From Pisolithus tinctorius (Eukaryota > Basidiomycota > Agaricomycetes > Boletales > Pisolithaceae): a stretch of DNA of 64,000 nucleotides. Position numbers and translations under genes: made by a program. The first letter of the stretch is position 1; each line of letters starts with the position of its first letter. Below the pieces are notes generated by a model. The model had not been told where the DNA came from, made no database searches, and was given only the letters and a program-made list of their open reading frames with translations. This document shows, in pieces, positions 10,771 to 23,199 of the stretch. The DNA lies in contig JANFAH010000014.1 in assembly GCA_024663395.1 (NCBI GenBank), positions 496,001-560,000 of the forward strand, in the 5' to 3' direction.

Positions 10771-12560
10771 CTAGAAGTCTTCACCCAAAATATCGTCATC
10801 ACCATATGTTTGAGACAGGTCCGGCGGGACACCGCTGCCACGAGCAGAGGTGCTTGATGTATCAGGCAGAGACTGCAGGGTATGGGTTTGTTGGCGGGGT
10901 GCAGGAGTGGCAGACGAAGCGACTGCGGGAGCGGCAGACGAAGTGGCTGCGGGCGGAGGCGGCAGAGGGGATCCTCTCGACTCCGTGTAGATGCTGGGCA
11001 GCGCAGGTAATATCGTCCCGGCATTCTTCCCATAACTTTCTTGATCATTGATGACGATGGAGTTGAAAAACCTAAGTATGCGAACATTACAGCGAACTCA
11101 TGACGACAAATAAGTGTAACTTACTCGCGCCAATGTTCATTTTTCATGTCCTTTCCGTACTGTTCAATATCCTTGATGAATAAGCGGTCCATTGCGCTCC
11201 AAAAGTCACGGCCAGTCTTCACTCTTCCTGGGGGGGCCTTGTGACTCATCGACTTGGCACGTTTGGCAGGAGGCTCGCTCGGTGAGCCTGTTTCTTCGCC
11301 ACTCTCAGCCCCGCTCTCCGCTCCAGGACCCACAACGTATTGATGCCATCTTCCGTAGAAGCGCTGTAAACACAACATGTCAACACTTCAGATCCTCGAG
11401 ACGAATGTATGCAACACACCAGATAGGCAAAGTGTAACTGGTGCTCGACCTTAGACCCCGTACCTACCCCCCCTCGCTTATATTTGTTCAGTACCGTCCA
11501 TGTAAATTCCTCGAGTGATATGTGTCCCTTGCCGCTGTCTGACACACCAGTGCTCTCCAATATCTAAGTTGAGATGCGATCAGCGACGAACATCAAGCCA
11601 TCAAAAGAAAGGAGGTGACTTGCCAGTGTGCGGAACTTGCTTCGAATCCCACTGCATTCCTTCTTAATCGTGGTGCGGAGCACCTGTTCATGCACCGGGT
11701 TCCCAAACACGTTCTGGAATCCCAGGGTGTCTGCGCGTGACTTGAGCCGATCCTACCATCAGCGCACAATGAGTGAGATAGCGCAGCATAGAAAGTGAAG
11801 GGCCTCACCTCCACATCGACGTGCAGCGTCTTGTATTTGGTGCGCCCAGCTTGGACGAGCATATCCTTGCAGGTGATAGCTACTTGCATCTGATGACGAT
11901 CGATGATCATCTGCAGGCCATCATAGATATGGAACATACCATCTGGTCCGCGCTAAGCTGAAATCCGCCTTTGAGCCCGGAGGTCACCTTCTGCACGGCG
12001 GTCTTCGTGCTTGCTGATTCCACCTTGATTTCTTCGATCCCATTTAAAATTTTGTAGTTAGTGGCCTGCTGCCAGATCTGCAACCGAAGATCTGCGGCAT
12101 TTAGTTTCCTCCCAACCTTGATATGATATGTCAATGAGCATAAGGGAAATAAAAATACGCCGACTTAAATGACGTGGCTTACATCGATGAACGTGCTAAG
12201 CTCCAAGAACTGTGCTGCTTTCAGTTCAAATTTACTCGCCACTTTCTGAGCCCACAGTTTGAAGTCCTTGACACGGTCGTCTGAGAGCTCACTTTCCGGG
12301 CGTGAGATTGCCGAGAAACTGGAGTGGGGTGTGAGCCGAGAACTGTCGTCGTCATCGCATTGTTCCTCCGGAGGATCGTGGAACGCAGGTAGTTGTGGCA
12401 CATCAGATTCCGATGCATTGCAAGCCCATTGAGACGCATCCGACGTCCACTGGGACATGTCGGGTGCCCTCGGAGACACGTTAGGTACTCTCAGAGACTC
12501 ATCGCGTGCTCTGAGAGACCCGTCGCGTGGGGCAATGTCGGTCCTCATCATCTGTGCCAT
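10771..12560 (-). CDS. Multi-exon protein of an expanded agaricomycete family, element-associated
   Basis: The first ATG on the minus strand is at 12560. Coding continues through about eight exons to TAG at 10771. The N-terminus is Ser/Arg/Asp-rich. Recognisable exons read DFKLWAQKVASKFELKAAQF, then KVGRKLNAADLRLQIWQQAT, VFGNPVHEQVLRTTIKKECS, HISLEEFTWTVLNKYKRGG and GRDFWSAMDRLFIKDIEQYG, ending in SQTYGDDDILGEDF. This order is familiar from a large unnamed agaricomycete family; no biochemical role is known to me. Most introns are phase 0. One uses a GC donor (GCAAGT, after the exon ending RSKFRTL, about 11,630). The gene runs in the same direction as, and 350 bp downstream of, the 12.9-17.4 kb gene, suggesting a pair mobilised together. 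Confidence 0.65.
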
Positions 12561-12911
12561 GTCGACCCCCAAAGGTCTTGGTGATCCTTTAGAGGAGCAT
12601 GGTGAGCCTCATATGATGATGTACTGTATGTACGCACCTGTGGAGACGCGATGCGATCTGTGAGGTGAGTTTACGAAACCTGAGGATGGTATATTTCTGA
12701 AAGGGTATGCGCTGGGATCATGGTGGGGCTGCTGCGACGACATCTCGTCTACACAATTTGAGAGACGTTAATACGAGCGCAGAGGCAGAGAGAAAAAAAA
12801 AGACGACACATCTTATATTTTTTTCCAGATATTGAGAACCAAATAATGTCATCCTGTCAGCGTGACATTGTTGATCAGAGAGACAGAAATATCACGTGAA
12901 ACCCGTTGCGT

Positions 12912-15900
12912 TTATCGGCCTGCTGTGTCTTGACCTGTATGGTGGAAGATGTTGATAAAGTGCGCGGGTGCTGCAGACACGTTTGATGGTTGGCTTGGAG
13001 GTACTGATACTGCCGATGTGCTCGATATAAAGCGCGCTGGCACCGTGAACATGCTCGATGGCTGGCCTGGCAGTGATGGTATCACTGTGGTCGGCACACC
13101 CCGACTTCGAGTATTGCCTTTCGAGGTTTTTTGCGACTTGATCTTCTGCGCCTCGAGCTTGGCTGCTGTGCCTGTATGAATTGCCCAATCGCGTTCAAGT
13201 GGTGGAGGTGGGATGCGGAAGCGTTGCACATGAATTGCATCATGCATCTGTGTGGTGTTTAGTACGAGGTCAGATGGGGAAACGTGCTCAATGCGCTGCT
13301 GTGTTTTAGACGTCTTCTCGTGTTCCTCGTAGACGGGTGCTGTAGATGAACCAGTACATTTATGCGCAGCACAGTTGTGCTGCACATTGACACCGCACAG
13401 AAGTCCCTTGAACGAGCGATAGCATCAGCCGCACACATAGATGTATTGATGATACAAAACTTACCGTGGCTGGCAGTACTGCCCACCCTGATGGCTGTAT
13501 ACGTGGAAGTTGATAAACGTCTGAAGCACCAGTGACTCGGAAAGTCTCGAGCAATACATAGTTGGCTTGATTGCGCTGCTGGGCTGGTGAGTGACAGATC
13601 TGAAGAATCTCACAAAGCCGTCCGATGATAGGGAGGGCCCCATCAACAGAGCGCGGTTCCTCTGCCAGGACGAAGCTGTCAAGGTTACACATTTCACCGT
13701 TAGATGCAGCAACAGATGAACAATTTTGATATAGTCGGCGCGTCGCATGCGGCAGTGCGTGTGGGACGTGCAATGCTGTCGATGTCCTCTCAAGTGGTTT
13801 GGGTCGACTCTTGTCATGTAGACATGATCCTGTAATGGACGTGTCAATCTTCCGACATTGTTTTGCACAAGTCACTCACCGGGCAAACGAGAACCAGCTT
13901 CTGGAACAAACCCGAAGAAATCTGCAATGACATTCCGGATTGATGGAACATCCACATTGATTAGCGACTGGACTCCTGATCCGGCGACGAGCCAGTCGCA
14001 TGCGTTATCACTGTAGGGAAGACGGGTTGCCAGAGACGAACGGGTCATAAATTTACCACCGGACAAGAAATGGCGGATGCGATTGCAGCGCGCCATACCT
14101 CGGGCAATATCCCGAGAGGGCGCTTGCCTGTTGCTGTGAATACTATGGTCACGAATAACTGCATTGTAAGACTCGAAACCTTCTGTGGCGAACAGGATTG
14201 CAGGGCCGAATCGACGTATGTGATCTGGCAGGTGCTGGATGATGTGAAATTTTGGTTTGTTAAACCATCGTGGCGTCCACCGTACCGTACAGTTGAGAAA
14301 ATGATCGATTGCGACCTGTAAAGTTGCCTGAAAGCCCGTTACTTGCGTTCAAAGTATGCAGTGAACGACATACCAGGTGCACTTCCAGATCTTCAATGCA
14401 TGGCTGCCAAACGAGTGGCACCAGCATAGACAGCGCAATGAACGTTTGATAGCATTCGACGGGAACCAAGTCGTAAAGAACAAACGGCGCAGCTTGGGAA
14501 ATGGCACGGAAATCCCGCCCTGTGAGGGAGCCTGAATATTGAACCAATGTGCGCCTGGCCAATGGTGGGATTCCGAGTGCACTGACATCAAAAGATGACA
14601 GTCGAACTTGCAGCTCTGCTTTCTGAAGATCGTTCAGCCTTGAGATCGCATCACGCCAGAAGTACTTGACAAAACCAAGTAAGATGACATGCAACACTTC
14701 GACGGGCGTGTCTTGATGAGGATCCAGACCTGAAGTTAATGAGTATCTGTCTTCGCCATGTATAACACTTACCTTTGATTCTCCATACGGGGCTCATAAA
14801 TGCGTGCGCGTCGCGGCCTTGCGTGACTGCATTGACAGCCTCAAAATACTTGTCTGTACCTGCCCGGATACCTTTGACATGCTTGAGGATTCGGTCCACG
14901 AAGACATCCATAAACGTGTCTTTGATGCCGGTCTCCATCTTCATTTTCGCATAGCGCGTCTTACCCATGCCGCTGGAAACGTCCTGAAACATGGTACGGA
15001 GCTTGGCCATCGTTTCTTCACGAGTCCGTGGCGGGTTCATCTTGTGGTCGTGAGCATTAGACCTGCAGGGGATATGTAAAAGAGCTCACCGCAAGGAAGC
15101 GCCGTGCACGATCGACGAGATCTTGCATGGTCTCAGTGCGACGACCCTTTTTTGTACGTAGTGCGACCTCTTCCTGTGCTGATCCATCCTCGGATTCCGT
15201 CACATTTGACCTGTTACCAAGAGAGTGAGTGTCATTGTGGTCAGCTACCGCCTCTCTTCCAACTTGGTTGGGTCCTGAATCAGCGCCCTTGACCCAGCAA
15301 TTGTGACAAAAAAATTTGCCCTGCAGGCCAACATGGCATGCAAGCTCACTCTGCATGGGATTGTCGCCAAGCATCGCGAGCACAGCCGGTATGACGAGAA
15401 TCATCTCACTGGCCTGCACATCCCATGCCCAGATGCCATGTGTTTGCGCATTCCTGTGAAAGTATTGTGATCATGGCTCAAGGGAGTTCTCAGATGTGGC
15501 GAGTGACTTACGAAAGCTGGTCAACAATACCGTCCAGCATCTCTAAGGGAGGTGCAATGTTAGACGTTGCAAGGAAGTGAATGTTGCTCTCCTGGTGAAC
15601 CATAGCACGAGGGAGGCCAGCCGCTGTGAAAAGAAAGGAATTATGCTTGTTCCACTTCTTGGACATGTTACCGGATGTGTCGTCGCAATAAAGCCACATC
15701 ATGTAAGTGACGACACGATGTCCCCGGGATTGTGTGCGCCACCTGTTGCCCACAGTGGGATCTGTGAATGACCATGGCGAGACGCCTGCTCCTCTCGTTT
15801 GTAATAAACCTGGGATATGGGGTAATGACCACGCATCGACGGAGAATGACAGTATGTACGCACCTATTATGTTGCGTGGATCAGGCAGGCCATCCGTTTG

Positions 15901-17365
15901 ATGAGTTTGGAGAAGGTGAGGGAAAGAGAGGAGAAGGTCACTGGCTGGTACCTCGACAGTATCATATGCATGGACCACGTATCCATGTGTGTGACTATTT
16001 CCAACTGGCTGCGTTCGCCATACACGAGCCCAAAACTCTGGGTCAGATTCTCGCCTCGAAATCTTCGTGTACCAGCGTTCAGGTATGACGATCGTGCCAT
16101 CAATCAACTTGGTCGGCTCAAAGACGTAGAAGTCCTGGCGGCCCTTCCGTAGCATGGGTGTGGCGAGGCTGGGATCGATCTCGTGCAACCATCTGGCAGC
16201 TTGCCATGGTTGGTCCAATCGGCCTCCCGTGTCTTCTGGGTAGTGGTGAATATGTGGGTGGACACGCGGATTACCCATTTCCTGTGCACGATCAGATGGC
16301 TGGGGGATGAACGAGATGAAGCCATACCTGTGCGATGATGGATGGGAGATGGTTGACATAATAAACATGGCCGAGCGATCCTTGGTAGCGTAGTGAAGGT
16401 ACTCCATACTTCGTCTGAAGTACGCTATCAAGATCTTTGAGGTTCCTAATGGAAGGGATATGATCGACGCCAAGGACTGTAAGTCCCCACAGGATAACCT
16501 GTAGTTGCGCGTCAGAGAATAACGAACGGGGAAGATGCCGTAGAATGTCGAGGATGCATGTCTATCCATTCATGTATCAGTGAAACCGGCACGTTTGGAA
16601 AGAACAGAAAGACGAACCTGTTTGTCAGGCCATGGAAACCATGGTAAGTTTGGGGCGGTCTCACCACGTTGCGTTGGACGCGATGCGCCAGGCTGGAGAG
16701 GTTCTGTCATTGTTCATCAGTGCGAGGTAGCATAAACCATGTAGGACGACATCTGACTCACCTTCCTCATACAAATCATCGTTGATTGCTGGGGGAGTGT
16801 CGGATCCATCTTCATCAGATGATTGGAGATCATCACCATGGGCCAACCAGGTGGCCAAGCTGCTAGCCAGCGTCGTTAGTGACCGATCATAGGCAGATGC
16901 TGAATACAACTGGTCATGGTCAATAGCATCCCAATCGAGCTGAAAACCATCGTAATCCTCCTGGGTGACTTCGGTACATTGCGTGTTGGCACCCTCAGTG
17001 GGTTTGAAGGCAGGAGACGGTGAGTCTGAGAGATCTGTTAGGAGTTCAAGCAATGGCGACCTCACATCAGGTCGAAGAGGGGAACTTGAGGGGCGCCGTG
17101 GAGAAAGGAGGTGCTCGACATTTTCTTGATGGGGAGCGGTCTTCTCATGTCGTCGAGCTGCACGGGCGTCTCGCCACTTGTTGTCCTTGCAAGCGACACA
17201 AGTCCACTTGTACTGGTGTTGACCAGTGCCCGCGGCCCAGTCTGTTCGTGTTGATTCGTGGGGTCAGCATGTTCGCCGTGCGAATGGCCACACGCATGGC
17301 TCAGCAGTAACATAATAGTGTGAAGTAGCGAACTTACACCGAGGGTGCTCAAAGTCCTCACTCAT
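12912..17365 (-). CDS. Large multi-exon transposon-type protein, candidate transposase
   Basis: ATG at 17365 (MSEDFEHPRC), then a Cys/His segment WTCVACKDNKWRDARAARRH and HEKTAPHQENV suggesting a zinc-binding N-terminus. Acidic exons and LDILRHLPRSLFSDAQLQ-type sequence follow. Next come GNPRVHPHIHHYPEDTGGRL, KGRQDFYVFEPTKLIDG, MSKKWNKHNSFLFTAAGLPR, VIPAVLAMLGDNPMQSELAC, HVGLQGKFFCHNCWVKG, LHVILLGFVKYFWRDAISRL, and near the end VQHNCAAHKCTG and SDLVLNTTQMHDA. The stop is at 12912. I recognise this order from a repeated agaricomycete family that behaves like a transposon protein, but cannot place it in a named superfamily and cannot name catalytic residues. No frame-breaking mutation was seen, so it may be intact. 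More than ten introns are present; not every boundary was fixed. Confidence 0.65.
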
Positions 17366-17599
17366 TTCGACCTTGTGTTAAAATTTGAGCACTCAACCAC
17401 TTTCGCCAAAGTGTCAGATCCATTTTTACTTGTGTCTCCTATGATTTCAAAACAATATGCTCTGTAATAAAATGTCTGACGCAAACTGTAGTGAAAATAG
17501 CTCCCGCCCTATTTAAGAATATGCCAGACTCATGTCACACGTTCTCAAGTTGGCATGATTGCGTAAATTGTGTCTGTATGGATCCGTGGGGTGGCCGTG

Positions 17600-18185
17600 T
17601 ACTGTACAATCCTGTGTCCGACCCCAGTTATGCCGGTCACCCGGACTTTGGCTATTAGCCTCTGCATAGCCACTGTGGCTGTCCTCATCTTGCTAATCAT
17701 CTCACTAATAGCTTATTCACAAGTCCGGCTCTATGTTCATTATCCCGGACTGGCCTCATGTATTTAACCCCTGTACATACTTCGTAGCACTCTCAGTGAG
17801 AATATCAATTTAGTATTACCCTCAACTCCGTATTACCCCTTGATCTACTCTATAGCTAAGGCTGAGCCTTAAGCTATCCCTGACCCCTGTCCCGGACCTC
17901 TCCCCGGCTTGCATAAGGGTACAGCACATAAGCTGAGACCAAGGGAGGTAGATCCAACCCCGGACCGGCTTCCCCTTGTGCGCACTCCAACACCGGTCGG
18001 TTTCCCACGCTACCGGTCTTATTCCCACGCTCCCGGCCTTAAGTCCAGTCCTCCGGACTTAGCCCCTGACCTCCGGCCTTGACTCCGGTCTAACCGGACT
18101 TGGCCCCTGTCTCCCGGCCTTGATTCTGGCCACTCGGACTTGGCCCCTGTCACCCGGTCTTGAAGCCTGGTCACCCGAGGGTAAA
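17600..18185 (+). repeat. CCGG-rich array, right
   Basis: Roughly 20 CCGG words embedded in phrases such as CTCCGGTCTAACCGGACTTG and CCCCTGTCTCCCGGCCTTGA. A TATA-like TATTTAACC lies at about 17,761 inside it. It shares phrase structure and orientation with 10,152-10,425, so the two may be terminal or subterminal repeats of one element. 17,366-17,600 holds nothing else recognisable. Confidence 0.7.
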
Positions 18186-18643
18186 CCCGTACTTCACAGG
18201 GTTCATTGACTTGATCTGGCTTTTGGGTGGGTATCTGTGTGGGGGTGTGTATCCCTTTATCCGTAGCCAATGTTTCCTGATCAAGGACGATTCGTGAGTC
18301 TCTGCTGGCTGCTCGCCATGGACGTGTCTCTGATTTAACTTAGGCATGAGCTGTTGGGGCCTCAGTTCCTTGGCAGTCAAGAGTCTGCTTAGACACAACA
18401 GTGACCTTGCACAAGTCTGTCTCAGATGTATACTATCTGTTCCTGGGGATACATTGTCGTCGGTTGCCGAATGAGGGCTGATTGTACATTAATTTATCTT
18501 GTTTTTGTGGGTTTGAATATCACGCCATGGTGTCAGTTTCGTGTGGTGCGTGCCGCGGAGGCAGCGCTCCGGCGTGGTAAACAAGGTGCCTGCCGGCGGC
18601 GCCGGCCATGTTCTAGTCAACATGGCTTACTAATCACACACTC
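18186..18643. promoter_or_regulatory. Upstream region of the DUF1308 gene
   Basis: No gene is seen here. Sixty bases before the next ATG lies a short motif (AAACAAGGTGCCTGCCG, about 18,579) that recurs at about 47,608; see findings. No clear TATA box close to the start. Confidence 0.3.
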
Positions 18644-20729
18644 ATGAATTCGATCGATGACCTCGCGTTTCGTCTGGAACAAGTTCGCAGTGCCATCCAG
18701 TCCTATCAGCCTCGGGTACCAGAACCACCTATCCTCACCGTATCTGGATCGAATGCCGCCCTACAACTCGACGGAAAGTCCTCTGCGGCAAAGAACGATT
18801 TGCCAGGTCTGCGGATCCTCAGGGAAGAAGTAAACCGTGAGTGTGCACTCTTAGAAAAGGTAACTGCATTTGGCTGTCGGGAAGATCTCTTGAGCTGAGA
18901 CGTGGTTTCCTAGTAGTTTCTTGAAGATCCGACACGATCAGAAGGCAGTCCATCTCTCTCTACTAATGCACCGTATCTCATCGCGGTATGGCAAGAACTT
19001 GTCCATAGCCACTGCCCGATTGCACTTCATCGAAGCTTTTTCCACGGGAATCATAGTCAGGGACGTATACCCAACAGGCGCAAGCCGTCCAATCGGCCTG
19101 TCAAGGTCGATGTCGTTAGTGAAAACGGGGCACATTGGATACGAATTAACACGTGAGTTGCTGCCAGTTCCTCCCTTGGCTGTGAAGCCTTTTCTTACGA
19201 CGTGGTCATGGCGAAACAGCATAAAAAACTCGAGACTCTTGATGGAATTCCATGAGCTGGATTCATACCTGTCCAGCTCCTCAGACGAAGAAGGCGATCA
19301 TGACAATTTCACACATCGTAGAAACCTCACCCGTTCTGCTACTAACCAAGAACTCGAAAATTCTGTGCTTCAAATGGCACGAGAACTTCTTGCTGCCGCT
19401 GAAGCCAATCCTCTTCCCGTTTCGGGACGCACCCCACAAATAACTTTGCGCCTAACACGTCTCAATCCAACATTCGTAGATGATTCCGGCGCGGAGGCCG
19501 ACCCTAGAATAGCTGGGACTATAAAACATTTGCGGGACATGGGCATTGACGTACAACTTGGAGAACGATCCGGGGCACTCCTAGATGATTGCCATGGAAT
19601 ACAGCAAATCGAGCTGGAACCAACTAGTAACATCAATCTGGACCTGTCTGCTTTGATTGCGCTTGTCTCGGATATATCCCATGCATTCTTACCTCGTAGT
19701 CCCGATGAAGCGCAAACAAGATATGGATACTGGAAGCTTGCCCACAAAGAGATGTCAACGGAGAAGGCCCTGAAGACGACCAATAATCATGAGGCGTACA
19801 ACGACGCTCATGCCACGAAACCGCGGGCAACAGAAGAAAGCGAACAGACACGAGCACTCTCACGACAGGCCACCCAGGAAATGCACAGGGGTTTTCTACA
19901 AGACATGCGCGACCGGTTGTCACCCTTGGCTCAATGCACGTCAAATTGTGCTCAGCAACGTGTCCTTGATGTTTTCCTCGACAGTTCAACGAATCATAGC
20001 CTGGATATGAGTAACATCAAGTTTTGGACGACGGCAGAGGCACGCCAGCGTTGCCTACAAATTGTTGCGAAGATCGGAGGCCCCCGGGAACGACGGCGTG
20101 CCCACGCACTCCTAGCCGTGCACGATTGTTTCGGGTCTTCGGAAACGGTGGAAAGATGGAATAGGACAGCAGCTGAGGCGGCGTATTGGAGCGACTCACG
20201 TTATCCATTTGGCTTTCTTCCATTGATTCCCGTACACATCTTATCATCTTGTGATGCGGTCGCTTCCACCCCCCGGGGCGGTGACATCAATACCAAATTA
20301 ACCCCGCCTCCATCGTTGTCGGAATTCTTCTCAGCTCTCTCGGCGACGTGCGCCAAGCTTCTGACCGATAATTCAGATTCGCAACTTTATACACAGAGGC
20401 CGATCATTCCTGAGGAAAGTCATCCAGATCCTGACGCCCTGCAGGACTTCTCCAATGACTGCCCCGCCGACATTCCCCCTGCTCCTACGCTCATCACTTC
20501 GAAACTCACGGCACACACAGTAGAAAGCATGTATGCTGGCGCATCCAGGGAGTGGACCACTCTCACCGCGAACCGCACGAGCGTAAGGGTGCTCCTGAGA
20601 AAAATGGGAAAGAGCTTAGATACTTTACAACGCGGTTGCAATGGTACAACCGCCACCTCCCCCGCGGCGATTTGGCTAGTGGACCCTCGCAGTCTTGCGG
20701 AGGGCATGCATATTGACAACAGCAACTGA
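18644..20729 (+). CDS. DUF1308 (C7orf25/UPF0415-like) protein
   Basis: Three exons close exactly: 18644-18859, 18917-19152 and 19235-20729 (1,947 nt, 648 aa). Intron 1 (18860-18916) has donor GTAACT and acceptor TAG; intron 2 (19153-19234) has donor GTGAGT. Splicing restores a conserved N-terminus, APYLIAVWQELVHSHC and PVKVDVVSENGAHWIRINT. The C-terminal half carries the DUF1308 signatures NINLDLSALIALVSDISH, KIGGPRERRRAHAL, EWTTLTANRTSVRVLL and DPRSLAEGM. The human relative C7orf25 has the same order, with a PIN-like fold proposed for the C-terminal part; the biochemical role is unsettled. This is a single-copy host-type gene with no sign of decay. Confidence 0.75.
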
Positions 20730-21295
20730 CTCCCGCTCGCATCCCAAGTGTGGTTGGTACTTGTTTGTGCTTATGCATCCACTTGCAGTTCCGCAGCCCT
20801 CTAATTCAACCTGCAGGCTGTGAGTTTTCCATCGGATCAATACAACTGTACACTTCTGCGTTACACCGATCAGCATAGGTTACTCCTTGCGCGTGAAACG
20901 GCGCCTCGCATCACGGCCCGAGATGCCCAGGGGGAACGGACGACCGCGCTCGATCTTGCCTGTAATACATATATTACATGTTGTTTGCATTCCCCAGCAG
21001 GGTCATGTTAGTACAGTAATGCTAGATTATGTGGCATTCGCGATATCCAGGAAGCAAGAAAGCAAAGAAAACCTAAGGCACTCAAAATCCATCTATCTGC
21101 AGTGGACTGAGGAATCGCATGGGAGGCAGGGCAAAATAAACAACTAAGATAAACGATGAAGCGCATTGTCGATAGGTATCAACGATGGAGCTTTTCGAAA
21201 TATATGTGGTATTTGATACAATCGATGTGCGGCCAACATCCGAAAGCAAATGTTCAGGGGGCATTTCACATCAGAGTCGAAGAATAACAAGACTG
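20730..21295. other. Intergenic, convergent 3' ends
   Basis: Lies between the 3' ends of the DUF1308 gene and the minus-strand membrane-protein gene. No gene-like frame over 86 codons and no repeat noticed. Confidence 0.4.
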
Positions 21296-23174
21296 TCAAG
21301 AATTCACCGGATCCTGCACTGCAGGTGTAACACTAGGTGGCCGAGCTGACAGAGGTGTCATCGCTTCATCCAGATCCGCAGCACGAGAGAACTGATCGGT
21401 GTTGGTAGCGTCGGTGTTGACACGGATTTCCGCTGACTGTTGCTGTTCCGAAGTGAGGGAAATGTGGTGAGATGAGGTCATGATAGGGGTATCAGAAACA
21501 GGGGACGACGTTAGTGCCGATGGGGCGCGAGCTTCCGCTTCCTCCGGCTCTCCTTCTCCATTAAGGGCTGCGGTGGCGTCAGTGCTGGAACTACCAGCGA
21601 TTGTGCCCACTGCCTCATCAAACTCTGGCGGAAGTGTATCGGCGGCATCCGACGTTACAAGCACTCGCGAACCTGCAAAAGCGACAGCTGCGGGCCCGTA
21701 TGGGCGCCCAAAGCGCTCCGGGGCGTCCCGTGCGGTTATGATCTTGACTTGTTCTGGAGTGAGTCCGCCACGAGGTATGCGGAATTCTGTTCGTGTGAGG
21801 GTATGTGGGAGGGGCGCAGAGATAGAGTGGAGGGATATCATAGAGGGCGAGGACAACGCTGCACTTCCTCCAGACGAGGCACGAGTACGGATGCCACGAA
21901 GTGCCAGCAAGCTTGACCCGGAGGCATTATTGGGTGTTGTAGGGCGACTAGCAGCAGTGTATTCGGTGGACGCTAGAGTATGTGCGGATCCACTACGAGC
22001 GTGCGTCGCCGGTACAGCAGTGCGAGTGTTGGTGGTCGTAGAAGTAGCACGGGTATGCGAATTGAACGGGTAACGAAGGAAGCCGAAACGCGAACGTCGA
22101 TCTCCCGGATTACCATGAGCCAAAGGAGGAGTTGGTATTCCCAGTTCAGGGGGAAGCGATGGTTGAGGTAGAGGCAAAGCTGAGGGATCCCCACCCACAA
22201 CCGCCTCCTCCGAATACGGTGGTGCCTCGCCCCTCAAGTCGAGGTCACTGTCACGCGATAGCGTCCGTTGATGAGAAACAAGTAGCTCGGCATTAGTGTT
22301 ATGTGATTGTAATGAGGACTCTAGGCTGCGTAGATCGACACTCCCGGGAGTGACGCTCCGTACTAGATGTGCAGTCGAACCATCAGGTAATGTATCTCGC
22401 GATACCACACGATCTAGAGAGATGTTGAAATGGGTCATACTAGGATCGGGAGTTTCGTCGACCTCGCCGAGGGTGGGTATCGGGTTTGGAAGTTGGTCCT
22501 CCATATCCAATGGTCCCCTACTCGCCAAATATCAATTGCTTCTCCTAGCATCAAGGAAAAGGGCAAAGTTCACCTGTAAATGACCAATTCGTGGTCACCA
22601 GGTTCTTTCATGTACGGTGGCAACGACTTGGTTGAGATCTGACTGGGCGTGCGCCGAGGCCTCCTGCCTCGGTTAGTAGACGCATTTTGGTCAGCAGCAG
22701 GAGCAGGAGCAGGTTGAGTGGAGTCGCCTGTCGCCGAATTTCGGGGAGCCCTGGCGAGTTCTCTGCTCATTGACCGCTTGAGGCATACCAGAAACATGAG
22801 CACCACCAAAGCAATTGTGACGACCATGATGGGGATCTGTTGCCATTGTAAAAAACATAGACGGAAGTAGGTACAAGGAACGCAAGCTCGACAATGAGAG
22901 GTTAATTTATCGAGGACGTTCGGGACGAACGCACCCACACGTTAGCACTGATACTGTCAGAACTTGACCCATCACTAGTACTGTCCAGTTCGCGGGCATC
23001 GCTGCTCCGGTAGACAAGCCTTACCCCGTCCAAAGGCATCGCAGAGGCAACTGCATTAGCGAATATAGAAACGGAGAGGAGTTGCCATGCCGCTCGACTG
23101 CAGGACGGGAAGAAGGGGTGCACGTGTGGCCGACGCATCGAAGGTGCATGCCTCGTCATGATCGCCTTGTTCAT
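21296..23174 (-). CDS. Single-pass membrane protein with Ser/Thr-rich tail
   Basis: Three exons close exactly: 23174-22935, 22836-22574 and 22517-21296 (1,725 nt, 574 aa). The N-terminus has a signal-peptide-like stretch (AAWQLLSVSIFANAVASAMP). Exon 2 opens with a transmembrane segment (IPIMVVTIALVVLMFLVCLK) followed by basic residues, giving a type I topology with a long cytosolic tail. The tail holds the segment SLPPYMKEPGDHELVIYR, familiar from basidiomycete proteins of unknown function, and a PPYS motif that could bind a WW-domain ubiquitin ligase (inference). Low-complexity Ser/Thr/Ala stretches fill the last exon. The family has no assigned function that I know of. Confidence 0.7.
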
Positions 23175-23199
23175 GAAATGGTCGTCAAGGCGAAGGAGG

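Noticed and set aside
21480..22073. 197-codon plus-strand frame opposite the membrane-protein tail
   Set aside because: It is antisense to the third exon of a gene whose three exons close exactly; low-complexity antisense openness explains it.
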